NCBI RefSeq assembly: GCF_030272615.1 | Contig: NC_081413.1 | Coordinates: forward strand, 183,964,951 to 184,028,950 | Origin: Cryptomeria japonica | Taxonomy: Eukaryota; Streptophyta; Pinopsida; Cupressales; Cupressaceae | Reading direction: 5' to 3' | DNA length: 64,000 nucleotides | Shown: positions 43,644 to 55,075 of the stretch, piece after piece | Layout: each line of letters begins with the position of its first letter | Numbering within the stretch: the stretch's first letter is position 1 | Notes under the pieces: generated by a model | Told to the model about the DNA's origin: nothing | The model's database searches: none | The model's input: only the letters and a program-made list of their open reading frames with translations | Program-made: the position numbers and the translations under genes

Positions 43644-43921
43644 ATGAGGTAAGCAGATTATTCTCCAAATGCAAGGCATGTACTGAATGATATGGGGGAG
43701 TAAAAGGAGATTCTCACCTGCCACAGTAATGAGAAATTGGCAGTAGCATTTAAATGGTAAACATGTCTGTTAATTATCCGAGTTGCCAAGAGCCTTTGAG
43801 TATGTGTCAAGATTGTCAAACTGCGCCCTAATTTATCTCCAAGATCATTTCAAGAGTTGTCAGAGATGTGAACTGCTTTAATCATTTCAAGCAAGGACAA
43901 TGTTCATGTGGAGATTATTAG
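43644..43921 (+). pseudogene. relic of the DYW deaminase domain of PPR gene 2
   Basis: Directly after the stop the DNA still aligns with the DYW-encoding part of gene 1 (9,361-9,657). Recognisable are TATTCTCCA...CATG(T/C)ACTGAATGATRTGG, the region of the HSE zinc ligand as TGCCACAGTAATGAGAAATTGGC, and the end TGTTCATGTGGAGATTAT followed by TAG where gene 1 has TGG for the terminal Trp. Several stops (43,641-43,643; a TAA nine bases later; TAA in GGGGAGTAAAAG) and small indels break it. The decay covers the whole catalytic domain. Confidence 0.85.
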
Positions 43922-46130
43922 TGATGCTAAGTCAAGAAAGCATAGGCTTGCCCTATAACAGGGTACATTGTATCAAACTTTTAGGGACAAGCAGCAATCA
44001 AGTTTTATTTTCAGTCTCTAATAAGTGTTTTTCTGTGTTTGGTGAGCTAATTCATACTCATCTTCGGTGCATAGTTCCATGGTAGAAACACTTCGTTGTT
44101 GACGTGGCTACCAAAGTTCAAACTTTCGCTGGGCCACTGAGCTCACAGGCCTTTGTGCCTTCGCTGAGCCATTGAGCTTACAGGTTTGAACAAGTGAAGT
44201 GTGGAAAATGATAGCCCCCTAGAAATGGCCTCGTGGGAAGAGATCCTCCATAAATGGTCTCTCTAGGCTTGGATGAGGCTAAAAACCCAAATTTCCCAAA
44301 TCAAAAAAACCAAAAACTAATCCATACTTTTGAATACATAAAATCAGATGAATGGTATCGACCACTTCCTAAATATATTGACAAAGATTTGGTTGAAGCT
44401 CGTAGAATCCTATAAAGGTGTCATGAACACTTTTTAAGAAGCTTTACATTCTTTAGAACAAAAATTGGTAAAGAAGATGGAGATTTGGAAAATCAGAAGG
44501 AGAGGAACCCTTGAAGCAATAAATATTTAGCCAACAGGAAATGTGAGAAAGGGCTTACAATTCATCCTATTATTCTATGATCAGAAATGGTGAAGGAAAA
44601 CACTTCTTGACAACTCTTAACTGCAACCTTTTGTCATTGTGTATGGGCTTCCTATCTAAATTCAATTGTTTTATGTAATGCCTTGGGTGTTTGTGCCTTG
44701 TAAATCTGTTGATTTTTGCTTCAGTTCTGCTACTCTTCTTAGTGATTATGTTTTATATTTGGATTTCTCACTATGTATTATAGCATCCATATGTTATGTT
44801 ATTTTTTAAGATTATTAGTGTTTTAAGTTTCATTGTTTTCACTATATATGATATAGGTGTGATTATTATTATTGATTTAGCATTTTGGATTGGTATTGTT
44901 ATCCTAGTCTTAAGATTATTTCTAATTAGATGCAATGAATTATTGATTCATATTGATATTATATCATGTTGGGTGTTATACATTGTTTTGGCTATTCTAT
45001 ATGGTGCAACTATGTCTAATGTTTCGCTTGAATGTTGAGGCATACATTTTGTTCCCTAATGGTAATTATTTTGGAGATGGTTATATTGAGTAAAAACATG
45101 TGTAACAAAATGTTTGCACTTTTGCATGAAACCCTCTCTTGGCTCCATGAGAATAGAAATTTTGAAAGATAAAAAATGAAAGAATTGGGATTGCATGCAT
45201 GTGTAACAAGATTGTTGTATGGTTGTTGCCTCAAAGGAGATTTCCTTCCATTGTTCAAGCTTGTGTTTTGAAGGTATTTTTTTTTGTTTTAATTGCATTT
45301 GGAATGAATTTTCCTTCATTTGTCAAACCACCATTAGGTAGATGCATATGACCTCTATATTGTATGAATGATTTAGCTTTATTTCTTAGTTTATTTTATA
45401 CTATTTAAATTTTGAAAAGATGCAATTTAGAGTTGAGGTTATGGCAAAATTTCTTTGTAACTCATTTTTGGGTTAAGAATGTTATAGTTGTACATTTTAG
45501 ATACAAAGTGGGGATATATAAAATATCCAAATTTCTTGTAATTCATGAGAAAATAAAATTTAGGTTTTAACCAAATCCATTAACGGTGGATTTGAGGATT
45601 TTTATAGTTTCATTTCTTTTCAAATCGATGAAAATTGAAATTTTAACCATAAATGAATGCTTTAAAATGTTGAGAGAAGATTAGTCTCCCTAATATTTTG
45701 GAATTTTACACCATTTGAAATTATGTCATTAAATCTTGCATTATTTTTTGTGTCATGTCCACATTTTAAATTTGGTATAGGGGACACTTGGGATTGAGGT
45801 ATAAAGTAGAAAAGGAGTGGCTTCTCGCTCCTTTCCCAATTCAAAGGGATTTATAGATAGAACTACTTGAGAGTTTTAAAAAGTGATGACATAAACACAT
45901 CAGGATAAATAAAACATGCGATTAAATAAGAAAAGTGTGCCACACCTTAAATGCCTGACAAGGATTTGGGCTTGGACATAAGGGACATGTTACAACTCTT
46001 GGAAGTTGATACATGTTGTTCAATAACTTCATGCAAGGTAGGATTCCTACTAAACACTCTACATGGCCACCATGCTATTGTAGTGGCATTCCAATTACTT
46101 CTAAGATACTCATCTTATCCTATCATGTTT
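43922..46130. other. no gene recognised
   Basis: 3' flank of PPR gene 2 and AT-rich intergenic DNA. A short GAGCTCACAGG/GAGCTTACAGG direct repeat lies at about 44,140-44,185. Frames are short and without motifs. Confidence 0.5.
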
Positions 46131-46170
46131 TGTGTGTGTGTGTGTGTGTGTGCGTGTGTGCGTGTGTGTG

Positions 46171-46242
<72 letters not shown>

Positions 46243-46287
46243 TGTGTCTGTGTCTGTGTCTGTGTCTGTGTCTGTCTGTCTGTGTCT

Positions 46288-46384
<97 letters not shown>
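46131..46384. repeat. compound (TG)n/(TCTGTG)n microsatellite
   Basis: About 254 bases: TG runs with scattered CG steps, a central TCTGTG/TCTG block (about 46,241-46,292), then TG again. All long reading frames over it are repeat artefacts. Confidence 0.97.
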
Positions 46385-46385
<1 letters not shown>

Positions 46386-47400
46386 ATATCCTAAGGTTTC
46401 CACATGATTAGGTGGTACTGAATTATAGTTAGGGATTTGCAATCCTTTTGAGTAGTTCAAGGACACATGTAAAACGAGAATTCACCTCTCTTTGTTGCAA
46501 TTTCTTACTCAAGCAATTTAGAGAAAAATTATAATTTTTGCATTTGTGTCCTTATATTTAATCATGTAATTATTATTTGATTCTCCATGTTGATGGAATA
46601 TAATTAGTCTACAAAGTGGTGAAGACTCTACTATTACTTCTATTATGCCTCAACATTTGTGTAAAATGTGCATGGCATTTTAGATGGTTGTCATACCTAC
46701 TATATGGGGATAAAATGGATTAGTGCAGTTAATTTCTCTCTTTGATTAAAATGAACCTACATATTTAGTAAATGAAGTTCATGCTTATTCTAGTTAAGTT
46801 TAGGGATAAATCCTATAAAATCCCTAGGGTGGTTTTGCCCCTAGGTTTCTTGTTGTCTCTATCATAAGTTAGAATACATGTTTAAGAATTGTCTTTTATG
46901 TTATTAGAGTTCATTGAATTCTTGTGAATATTTCAATTGGAATACCTTGAATTTTTGGTGTAGTTGTGTAGTCTCAAAGAGTTGGATACTCTTGTGTGAC
47001 TTGGAGTCATATCTTTCACTTAGACATTTATTATTGTTTGGGTTAGGTGTTCTCTTGACTTCTCCCACCTCTCAAGTGCTCTTAGTTGTCATGCCTTATT
47101 CCACTTGATGACCTCCTCCCTCATTAGAGTGTCAATCTAAATACATGAAGAAAATAACTTCTCTTAATGTTCTTTTCTTTTCTATATTTTTTGAAAGTCA
47201 AGTGTGTACTAATTACCTATGTGCAACTAATTATTTATATATGATCGTTCATGCAACTTATGCTATGTTTTTTAATTTTTTTAATTTTTGAGAAAAGCTT
47301 TCAATGAAGCTTGTAATCTACTTGCAAGTTACTAAAAGTAATTTAAATCTAATTATACCTAAGAAAAATAAATTTTAAATTAACTAAGAAACAATAACAA
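46385..47400. other. no gene recognised
   Basis: AT-rich flank of the complete copia element. Nothing beyond short frames. Confidence 0.5.
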
Positions 47401-47405
47401 ATTGT

Positions 47406-48823
47406 TCATGAATAATGATGAACAACAAATAACCCAACCAGTACTAAGAGGGGGGGTGAATCAGTACAGATACAAACTCTCTTAACAACTTATCTTGCTA
47501 AAGTAAAACTAACTGGTTATCACCATTACCGAACTTAACCATGGCAATACCGGTTAAACACAGTAAGACACCAGACACCATAAACTGATAGGTTTGAATA
47601 CTTCAAATACGATCAATTTTGCAACATCAACTTCACCCAAAAACATATGCATGTGGTATACTAAAAATACCATAACCTATTAACCTCGCATGCATAATCC
47701 TTCAACCAAATACATCATAAACATCACATAAAAAATGCATAACACATAACACAGAGATTTTTCACGTGGATACCCGAATGGGAAAAACCACGGTGGGGAT
47801 GAATACCCACAAGCTTGTTTTGAACTCTTTCAAAGCTCGCCCTGTTAGGAGCCTAGTCCGATTAAAGACTTTACAATAAGGTTCTGCTAGGAACCAATCT
47901 TGTTAGAGATCACCCAGTTAAGGGATGGCTATATACCCTGTTAAAGGTTACCTCGCTAGAGGATTTAAAGAACTCAATGATCTTGAGTCACCTGGTTACA
48001 GGTTTTACAATAAGCATGTTAAAGCTACCCGGTAAAGGGATTTTCCATCAGTTGAAATGATTAGAAGACAACAGAAAAAACTACGATCTGATAACAGTAC
48101 TATATGCCAAGGCAAATCCATTTCATATCCTCTACTCTGTAATCACACTTTGCAATTTACCTCTTACAGGTCTAGCAAGTATCAAGTATCTCTTCACTCG
48201 GATACATACACACAACATTTGCCAACAACTTTACAATAACAAACATCATCGACCTTATAGACAACAAATAGGTCAGTAACATGAACCCTAAACCCTAAAC
48301 ATCTTAGGTTTACAACACAGGCGGTCCAATCCTGACCGTCCAAACATATTGCATAGAGCATTACAATTTCAAACAGATCACAAGACAATCTGCATCGTTC
48401 ATTCATCACCACTCATGGGAATCACTAACCCATCACGCTTTCTTCTTATACCACTAAGAAGAATGATCATTCTCGAGGTAGACTTCAAATGCGGTTGATC
48501 TTCTTATGCGTCAATCCTTCACGTGCACAAAGATGACGTGGCACCTCGATCACATCTCTTAGCTAACTCATCACAGAGTATCATCGGTTCATCACACAAG
48601 CTGGATCGTCAAACCGATAACCATAGAGTTGAAACTACCAAGCGATAATCACACTTAGTGAAACCCCGACATCGGTTCACTGAATCTCTTCATGCCTCTT
48701 CATACTAGTTCACCAACTTCTTCAATCTGCATACCGGTTCACTTACACTTATTGACATCAATGACAACATACATTATCATCATATCAACATACTGGTTCA
48801 TCATATGCCAATGATATCCAACA
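47406..48823 (-). repeat. 3' LTR of the complete copia element (1,418 bp)
   Basis: Matches 53,257-54,620 along its length. The left terminus is TC instead of TG. Carries CACGTGGATACCC...GGGAAAAACCACGGTGGGG at about 47,764 and a following series of GTTAAAGG-like words (about 47,840-48,045). Confidence 0.93.
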
Positions 48824-48835
48824 ATCTCCCCCTTG
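48824..48835 (-). other. polypurine tract
   Basis: The minus strand reads CCAAGGGGGAGAT directly before the 3' LTR; this is the plus-strand primer site for reverse transcription. Further purine tracts occur upstream at 48,950-48,937 (CAAAGGGGGAGAAG), about 48,920 and about 49,005. Confidence 0.85.
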
Positions 48836-49083
48836 GGCATTGATGGCAATACTCAGTGTAGCATTGCAACTGAAAACTTCATAGACCGGTGTATCAGCAT
48901 TATCAGATATCTTCTCCCCATACATCTATCATATATCTTCTCCCCCTTTGACATCAATGCCAAAGTGGAGGCATAAGCTTCCAAAATCTACTATGTTGCT
49001 CCCCTTAAGGAGTAGCATCCTTCAACACATCAATCCTGAAAGATTTGTCACTTTAGTACTTGATTGATGCAAAGCACACCACC

Positions 49084-52000
49084 TTATTTGACTTCATGAA
49101 GGGGTAGAACCCCTAATTCACCTCTCAAATAGGTAAATGTATTCTTCGGTAAGGGCTTAGTGAATATATCTGCTAGCTGCTCCTTACTGGAAACATGTTA
49201 TAATAAAACCTCCTTATTCTGAACTTTCTCTCTCAAGAAATGATATTTAAGCTCAATGTGCTTAGTTCTAGCATGCAATACCGGATTCTTGGAAATTTTT
49301 ATTGCACTTGTGTTATCACAAAATATGTTCACTGGTTTAGATATAGTTAACTTGAAACCTTCCAATACATGCTTCATCCAAATTGTTTGAGTGCAGTTCA
49401 TAAATGCTACCACATATTCTGCCTCAATTGTAGATTGAGAAGTACAACTCTGCTTCTTGCTTGTCCATGATACTAATCTTCCACCGAGAAAGAATGCTCC
49501 ACCGGTTGTGCTCTTCCAGTCGTCCACATTACCTGCCCAATCGGCATTGGTATATACTTTGAAATTATAATCATCATTATATGGATACCACAATCCATAA
49601 TCAACTGTTCCTTTCAGATATCTAAGAATCCTCTTCACAGCTACCAAGTGGGATTCTCTTGGACATTTCTGAAAATGAGCTACTATGCCCATTGCATGAG
49701 CAATATCTGGTCTACTGTGCACCACATAGTGCGGTTTACCGATCATTGACCGATACTCCTTTTCATTCACCAGTGTTGAATCATCTTCTTTAGTCAGTTT
49801 ACAGCTAGTTACCATCGATGTACCAACCGATTTGCTTTCCTCCATGCCAAAAGTCTTCAATACCTCTTTGACATATTTGGACTGGGTAATAAAGATACCC
49901 TCTTTCATTTGCTGAATCTATAAACCAATGAAGAATTTTATTTCTCCTATCAAAGACATCTCAAACTCTTTCTTCATTTCATCTGCAAATGCATGACTCA
50001 TTCTATCATCTCCTCCAAAGATTATGTCATCCACAAACACTTCACAAATCAGAATTTGATCACCTTCTGATTTCAAGTAGATGTTGCTATCTTCACTTGT
50101 TCTCTGAAATCCAATCTTCACAAGATGGGAGTGTAGTCTTTCATACCATGCCCTAGGTGCTTGTTTTAGTCCATACATGACTTTGTGTAATCTACACACC
50201 ATGTCACTATCTTCTGATAAGGCAAACCCTTCTAGTTGCTCTATGTACACTTCTTCTTCTAGGATTCCATTCAAAAAAGCAGACTTCACATCCATCTGAT
50301 AGACCTTAAATCCCTTAAATGCTGCAAATGCAAGTAGCATTTGAATACCTTCTAATCTAGCCACAGGAGCAAAAGTTTCTCCATAGTCTTCTCCTTCCTC
50401 CTGAGCATATCCCTTACATACAAGCCTAGCCTTGTTCCTGACAACTATGCCTTCTTCATTTAGCTTATTCCTGAAGACCCATTTGGTACCTATGACATTT
50501 TTATGTTCCGGTCTAGGGACCAAAGACCATGTTGCATTCTTTTCTATCTGATCTAGCTCCTCTTCCATTGTTTTAATCTAGTCTTCATCTATAAGAGCTT
50601 CTTTTGAAGTCTTGGGTTCAAATTCAAAAATCATGCAAGAGTTTTCTTTCACTTTTCTTCTAGTGAGTATCTCTGCATCTTTATCTCCTATGATTTGCTT
50701 TGGATCATGGTGCAACTTTACATATCTAGGAATGATTCTAGCCTGGTCTGCTAGCTTAACCTCTTCTTCTTCACTAACCTCTTCTTCTTCTCTTACTGTG
50801 GCTTCTACCAGTACAGGAACACTAAGATCTTTGCAAGTTTCTTTCTTAACTGGTTCCCAGAAGGCTATACCCGGTTCATCTTCTACTTCTTTCTTGCATG
50901 TTACCTCAGGTTCCTCAGGGGATTCATCAACCCCGACATTGATACTTTCAACAATCTTCTATGTTCTATTGTTCTAGCACTTGAGAGCTTTGCTCTTAGT
51001 GGAATATCCCAGAAATAATCCTTCATCACATTTTGCATCAAATTTGCTCAAATGTTCACCTCTCTTGATATAGCACATACTACCAAACACTTTAAAATAA
51101 CTCACAGTGGGAGTTTTCCTGATCCAATACTCATAAGGGGTTTTATCTTTCCCTTTCTTGATGAGTACCTGGTTCATAGTATAGATTGCAGTGCTCACCG
51201 CTTCTCTCCAAAAAGTGTGAGCAACCTTTCCTTGGATCAACATTGTTCTTTCTGCTTCAACTACAGTCATGTTATTTCTTTCTGTTGTGCCATTTTTTTG
51301 TGGTGTCCTCGGGGCAGACAACTATCTCTTGATACTTTTATCTTCACAATACTTATTGAATTCATCAGAAGTGTATTCTCCTCCTTGATCAGTTCTCAAG
51401 CATTTTATCTTTTTACCACTTTCTTTCTTTACTAATGCTTTGAAAGCTTTGAACTTTCCAAATGCTTCAGACTTGTCTTTCAAGAATGTGACCCACATCA
51501 TTCTTGAGCAATCATCAGTAAGAATCATAAAATACCCATCTCCCTGAATACTTCTAGTTTTCATAGGACCACACAAATCAATATGCACAAGATCAAGTTA
51601 ATTTTCTGCTGAAAAAGACTTACCTTTAAAAGTTGAGGAAGACATCTTCCCAAGTTGACATTCTCTGCACAAAGAATTCTCAGGTTTGTCCAGCAACAAT
51701 AATCCTCTTACTGCCTTGATCTTTCTGGCTTTAACAATGTTGTCAAAGTTCATATGACAGAGTCTCCTATGCCATATCCAACTATCATCAAACTTAGCCA
51801 TTAGACACCGACTTATCTTGGCATTCAACTGAAATAGGTTACCTCTGGTCTGCTTACCAGTGGCAATAACTTCACCATTCTTCCCAATTATACTGCAAAT
51901 TCCACCTTTGAATTCCAGAACTAATCCTTTGTCATTCAGTTGAGCAACACTCAATAGGTTATGCTTAAGACCTTCTACCCAGTAAACATCATCTACACTA

Positions 52001-53185
52001 CTTTTACCATTCAGTGAGATGGATCCTTTTCCTTTCACCAAGCATGGTGCATCGTTGCCAAATCTGACAACACCACCATCATATTCTTCCAAAGACGGAA
52101 ACTTTCTCCGGTCACCGGTCATGTGGTAAGAACAACAACTATCAATTATCCACTCATTAGAGTTGTCAATGCAGGAGACAAGAGCTTTCTTGTCTGACAC
52201 TTCTTCCTTTACTGCTACAAACACTATGTCTTCATTTTCTTCATCCTCTGATTCTTCATCAGTGACACATTCATCCATAGCAACTAGACAATTTCTTCTA
52301 TTTCCACTTTTATATTTTCTAAACTTCTCCGGTTTATCCTTATTGTCATTGTTAGGACAGTTAACAACTATATGTCCTATCTTGTTGCAGGAAAAACATT
52401 TCAAAGGAAGTTTACCTCTATATTTTGATTCCCTTCAGAAGTCTTTTAGAAAGAAGAGCTTCAAACTCCATCAGAATCTCTTCATCATCCATATCTTTGC
52501 ATTGTCTGGATTCATAACTGATACTAGTTTCTTTTCCTTTTCTGGATGGTACAGCAGATGATTTAAAAGCTAACTCAGTCTTCTGAACACTACCATCATA
52601 GCTATTCAACTCATATGCAGTTAATTTTGCAATAATAGAATCTAAGGATACCTTGGTCTTATCAATAGACCTTAGTTCCCGGATAGCAGAAACTCTGATT
52701 GCATAGACTGGTAACAATGATCTAAGAAATTTACTAACAATAGTAGCATCATCAATAGTTCCACCAGTGCTTTTGATATCACCAACCACAGTCTTAATCC
52801 TAATACCATATTGCTGAATGGTCTCTCCTTCAACCATCCTCATATCTTCAAATTTTCCTCTAAGGCTTTCTTCCTTAGCTTTCTTTACATGCTCATCACC
52901 ACCATAAATGGTTTCCAGTGCATCCCATACTTCCTTAGGAGTGTCCTTGTCTTGAACATCAATGAACTCAATATCAGACAGACTGCTAATAAGGGCTTCC
53001 ATGACTTGCCCATTTTCTTGGATTTCTCTCTTTTGATCATCAGTCAGAGTGCCAGTGGGAATCACATAGGCATTCTCAACATAGCTCCAGTGTTAAGCAC
53101 CCATACTCTTGATGTAAATCTTCATTTTGTCCTTCCATATCTTAAAGTTGTCTCTATTGAACTTAGGACCTTCCCTCTTCATCAT
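49084..53185 (-). pseudogene. copia gag-pol polyprotein gene with eight stops and one frameshift
   Basis: Starts at two ATG codons (53,185-53,180). Stops: 53,095-53,093; 51,600-51,598; 51,324-51,322; 50,976-50,974; 50,961-50,959; 50,580-50,578; 49,920-49,918; 49,200-49,198. A one-base frameshift lies at about 52,417, before the zinc knuckle. Domains: Gag to about 52,420; CCHC knuckle CFSCNKIGHIVVNC at about 52,398; protease region DSCCSYHMTG at about 52,143, where Gly of the active triad is Cys; GAG-pre-integrase at about 51,750; integrase DDE core 51,590-51,320; reverse transcriptase 50,568-49,920 with VDDIIFGG; RNase H 49,908-49,084 with NADWAGN and CDNTSAIK. The stops tested by context replace Gln, Trp or Glu codons, as point decay would. 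The polyprotein would have copied and integrated the element. Confidence 0.93.
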
Positions 53186-53242
53186 TACAGTAGGATCTTT
53201 TACCTCAAGCGGTTAAGCTTATATCACTGAGGACCTAGAGGT

Positions 53243-53254
53243 GCTCTGATACCA
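53243..53254 (-). other. primer-binding site, initiator tRNA-Met
   Basis: The minus strand TGGTATCAGAGC lies two bases inside the 5' LTR, matching the plant copia consensus exactly. Confidence 0.92.
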
Positions 53255-53256
53255 AT

Positions 53257-54620
53257 TGATGAATAATGATGAACAACAAATACCCCAACCAGTACTAGGA
53301 GGGGGTGGTGAATCAGTATAGATAAAAAGTCTCTTAACAACTTATCTTGCTAAAGCAAAACTAACTGGTTATCACCATTACCGAACTTAACCATGGCAAT
53401 ACCAGTTAAACACAATAAGACACCAGGCACCATAAACTAATAGGTCTAAACTTCAAATACGATCAATTATGCAACATCAACTTCACCCAAAAACATATGC
53501 ATGTGGTATACTAAAAATACCATAACCTATTAACCCTGCATGCATAATCCTTCAACCAAATACTTCATAAACATCACATGAAAAGTGCATAACACATAAC
53601 ACATAGATTTTTCACGTGGAAACCCAAATGGGAAAAACCATGGTGGGGATGAATACCCACAAGCTTGTTTTGAACTCTTTTGAAGTTCGCCCTGTTAGGA
53701 GCCTAGTCCAATTAAAGACTTTACAATAAGGTTCTGCTAGGAACCCAACCTGTTAGAGATCAATCGGTTAAGGGATGGCTATTTACCTTTTTAAAGGTTA
53801 CCTCGCTAGAGGATTTAAAGAACTCAATGATTTTGAGTCGCCTTGTTACAGGTTTTACAATAAGCATGTTAAAGCTACCCGGTAAAGGGATTTTCCATCT
53901 GTTGAAATGATTAGAAGACAACAGGAAAAACTACGATCTGATAATAGCACTACATGCCAAGGCAGATCCATTTCATATCCTCTACTCTACAGTCACACTC
54001 TACAGTTTACCTCTTACAGGTCTGGCAAGTATCAAGTATCTCTTCACTCGGATACATACACACAACATTTGCCAACAACTTTACAATAACAAACATCATC
54101 GACCTTATAGACAACAGATAAGTCAGTAACACAAACCCTAAACATCTTAGGTTTACAACACAGGCGGTCCAATCCTGGCCATCCAAACATATTGCATAGA
54201 GCATTACAATTTCAAACAAATCACAAGACAATATGCATCATTCATTCATCACCGCTCATGGGAATCAGTAACCCATCACACTTTCTTCTTATACCACTAA
54301 GAAGAACGATCATTCTCGAGGCAATATTCTTATGCCTCAATCCTTCACATGCAGAAAGTTGACGTGGCACCTTGATCACATCTCTTAGCTAACTCATCAC
54401 AAAGTATCATCGGTTCATCACACAAGCTGGATCGCCAAACCGATAACCATAGAGCTGAGACTACCAACCAGTAATCACACTTAGTGAAACCCCGACACCG
54501 GTTCACTGAATCTCTTCATGCCTCTTCATACCGGTTCACTTACACTTATTGACATTAATGACAACATACATTATCATCATATCAACATACCGGTTCATCA
54601 TATGCCAATGATATCCAACA
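53257..54620 (-). repeat. 5' LTR of the complete copia element (1,364 bp)
   Basis: Plus-strand termini TGATGAATAATG...ATATCCAACA. Shorter than its partner by small deletions near 54,320 and 54,530. Carries the same CACGTGGAAACCC...GGGAAAAACCATGG box at about 53,614. Confidence 0.93.
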
Positions 54621-54625
54621 ATTGT

Positions 54626-55075
54626 TATATTACTAAGGAAAATTTAAGTGATCTCACTACTAAAAAATGAAACTTCAAATGAAAATACTATAAAAAGTAA
54701 AGAACCTAGATAAAGTTTTGAAGCTTCTGTGTAGCCATTGTAATTCAAGTCCTCATATAATCCAACTTAATCAATAATTTATTATCCTCTTCTATCCAAA
54801 ATATTATACACAATTAAATGGAAAGCCTAGATTGGAATTTATTTGGGATGAAGGAGAGCTTCAAATTTTTTTTGTGTTGTATAGGTGTTGATGTGTTTTT
54901 TATGAACTTTGAACATAGAATTAAATACAAAGGTATTATATCCTCTCTTAAACAAATATCTCTCAAATGCTAAGATTCATCATCAAATGAGATGACTCCA
55001 AGGTTTATAATATCATGATACTATCAAGTCTTGAATTTACATTGTGGATAGACCCAGTGATATATGATGTGATAT
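54626..55075. other. no gene recognised
   Basis: AT-rich flank of the complete copia element; no motif. Confidence 0.5.

Larger units (their letters stand above)
47406..54620 (-). mobile_element. structurally complete Ty1/copia element (7.2 kb) with target-site duplication
   Basis: Flanked by the exact 5 bp duplication ATTGT (47,401-47,405 and 54,621-54,625). Minus-strand order: 5' LTR 54,620-53,257, primer-binding site 53,254-53,243, single gag-pol frame 53,185-49,084, polypurine tract, 3' LTR 48,823-47,406. Domain order gag, protease, integrase, reverse transcriptase, RNase H defines copia. The LTRs differ by roughly 6% over the first 225 aligned bases (hand count) plus several indels, so the insertion is old. 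Eight in-frame stops and one frameshift make it non-autonomous. Confidence 0.95.

Noticed and set aside
46110-46466. Several 90-147 codon frames on both strands
   Set aside because: They are translations of the TG microsatellite (Cys-Val and Thr-His runs), not genes.
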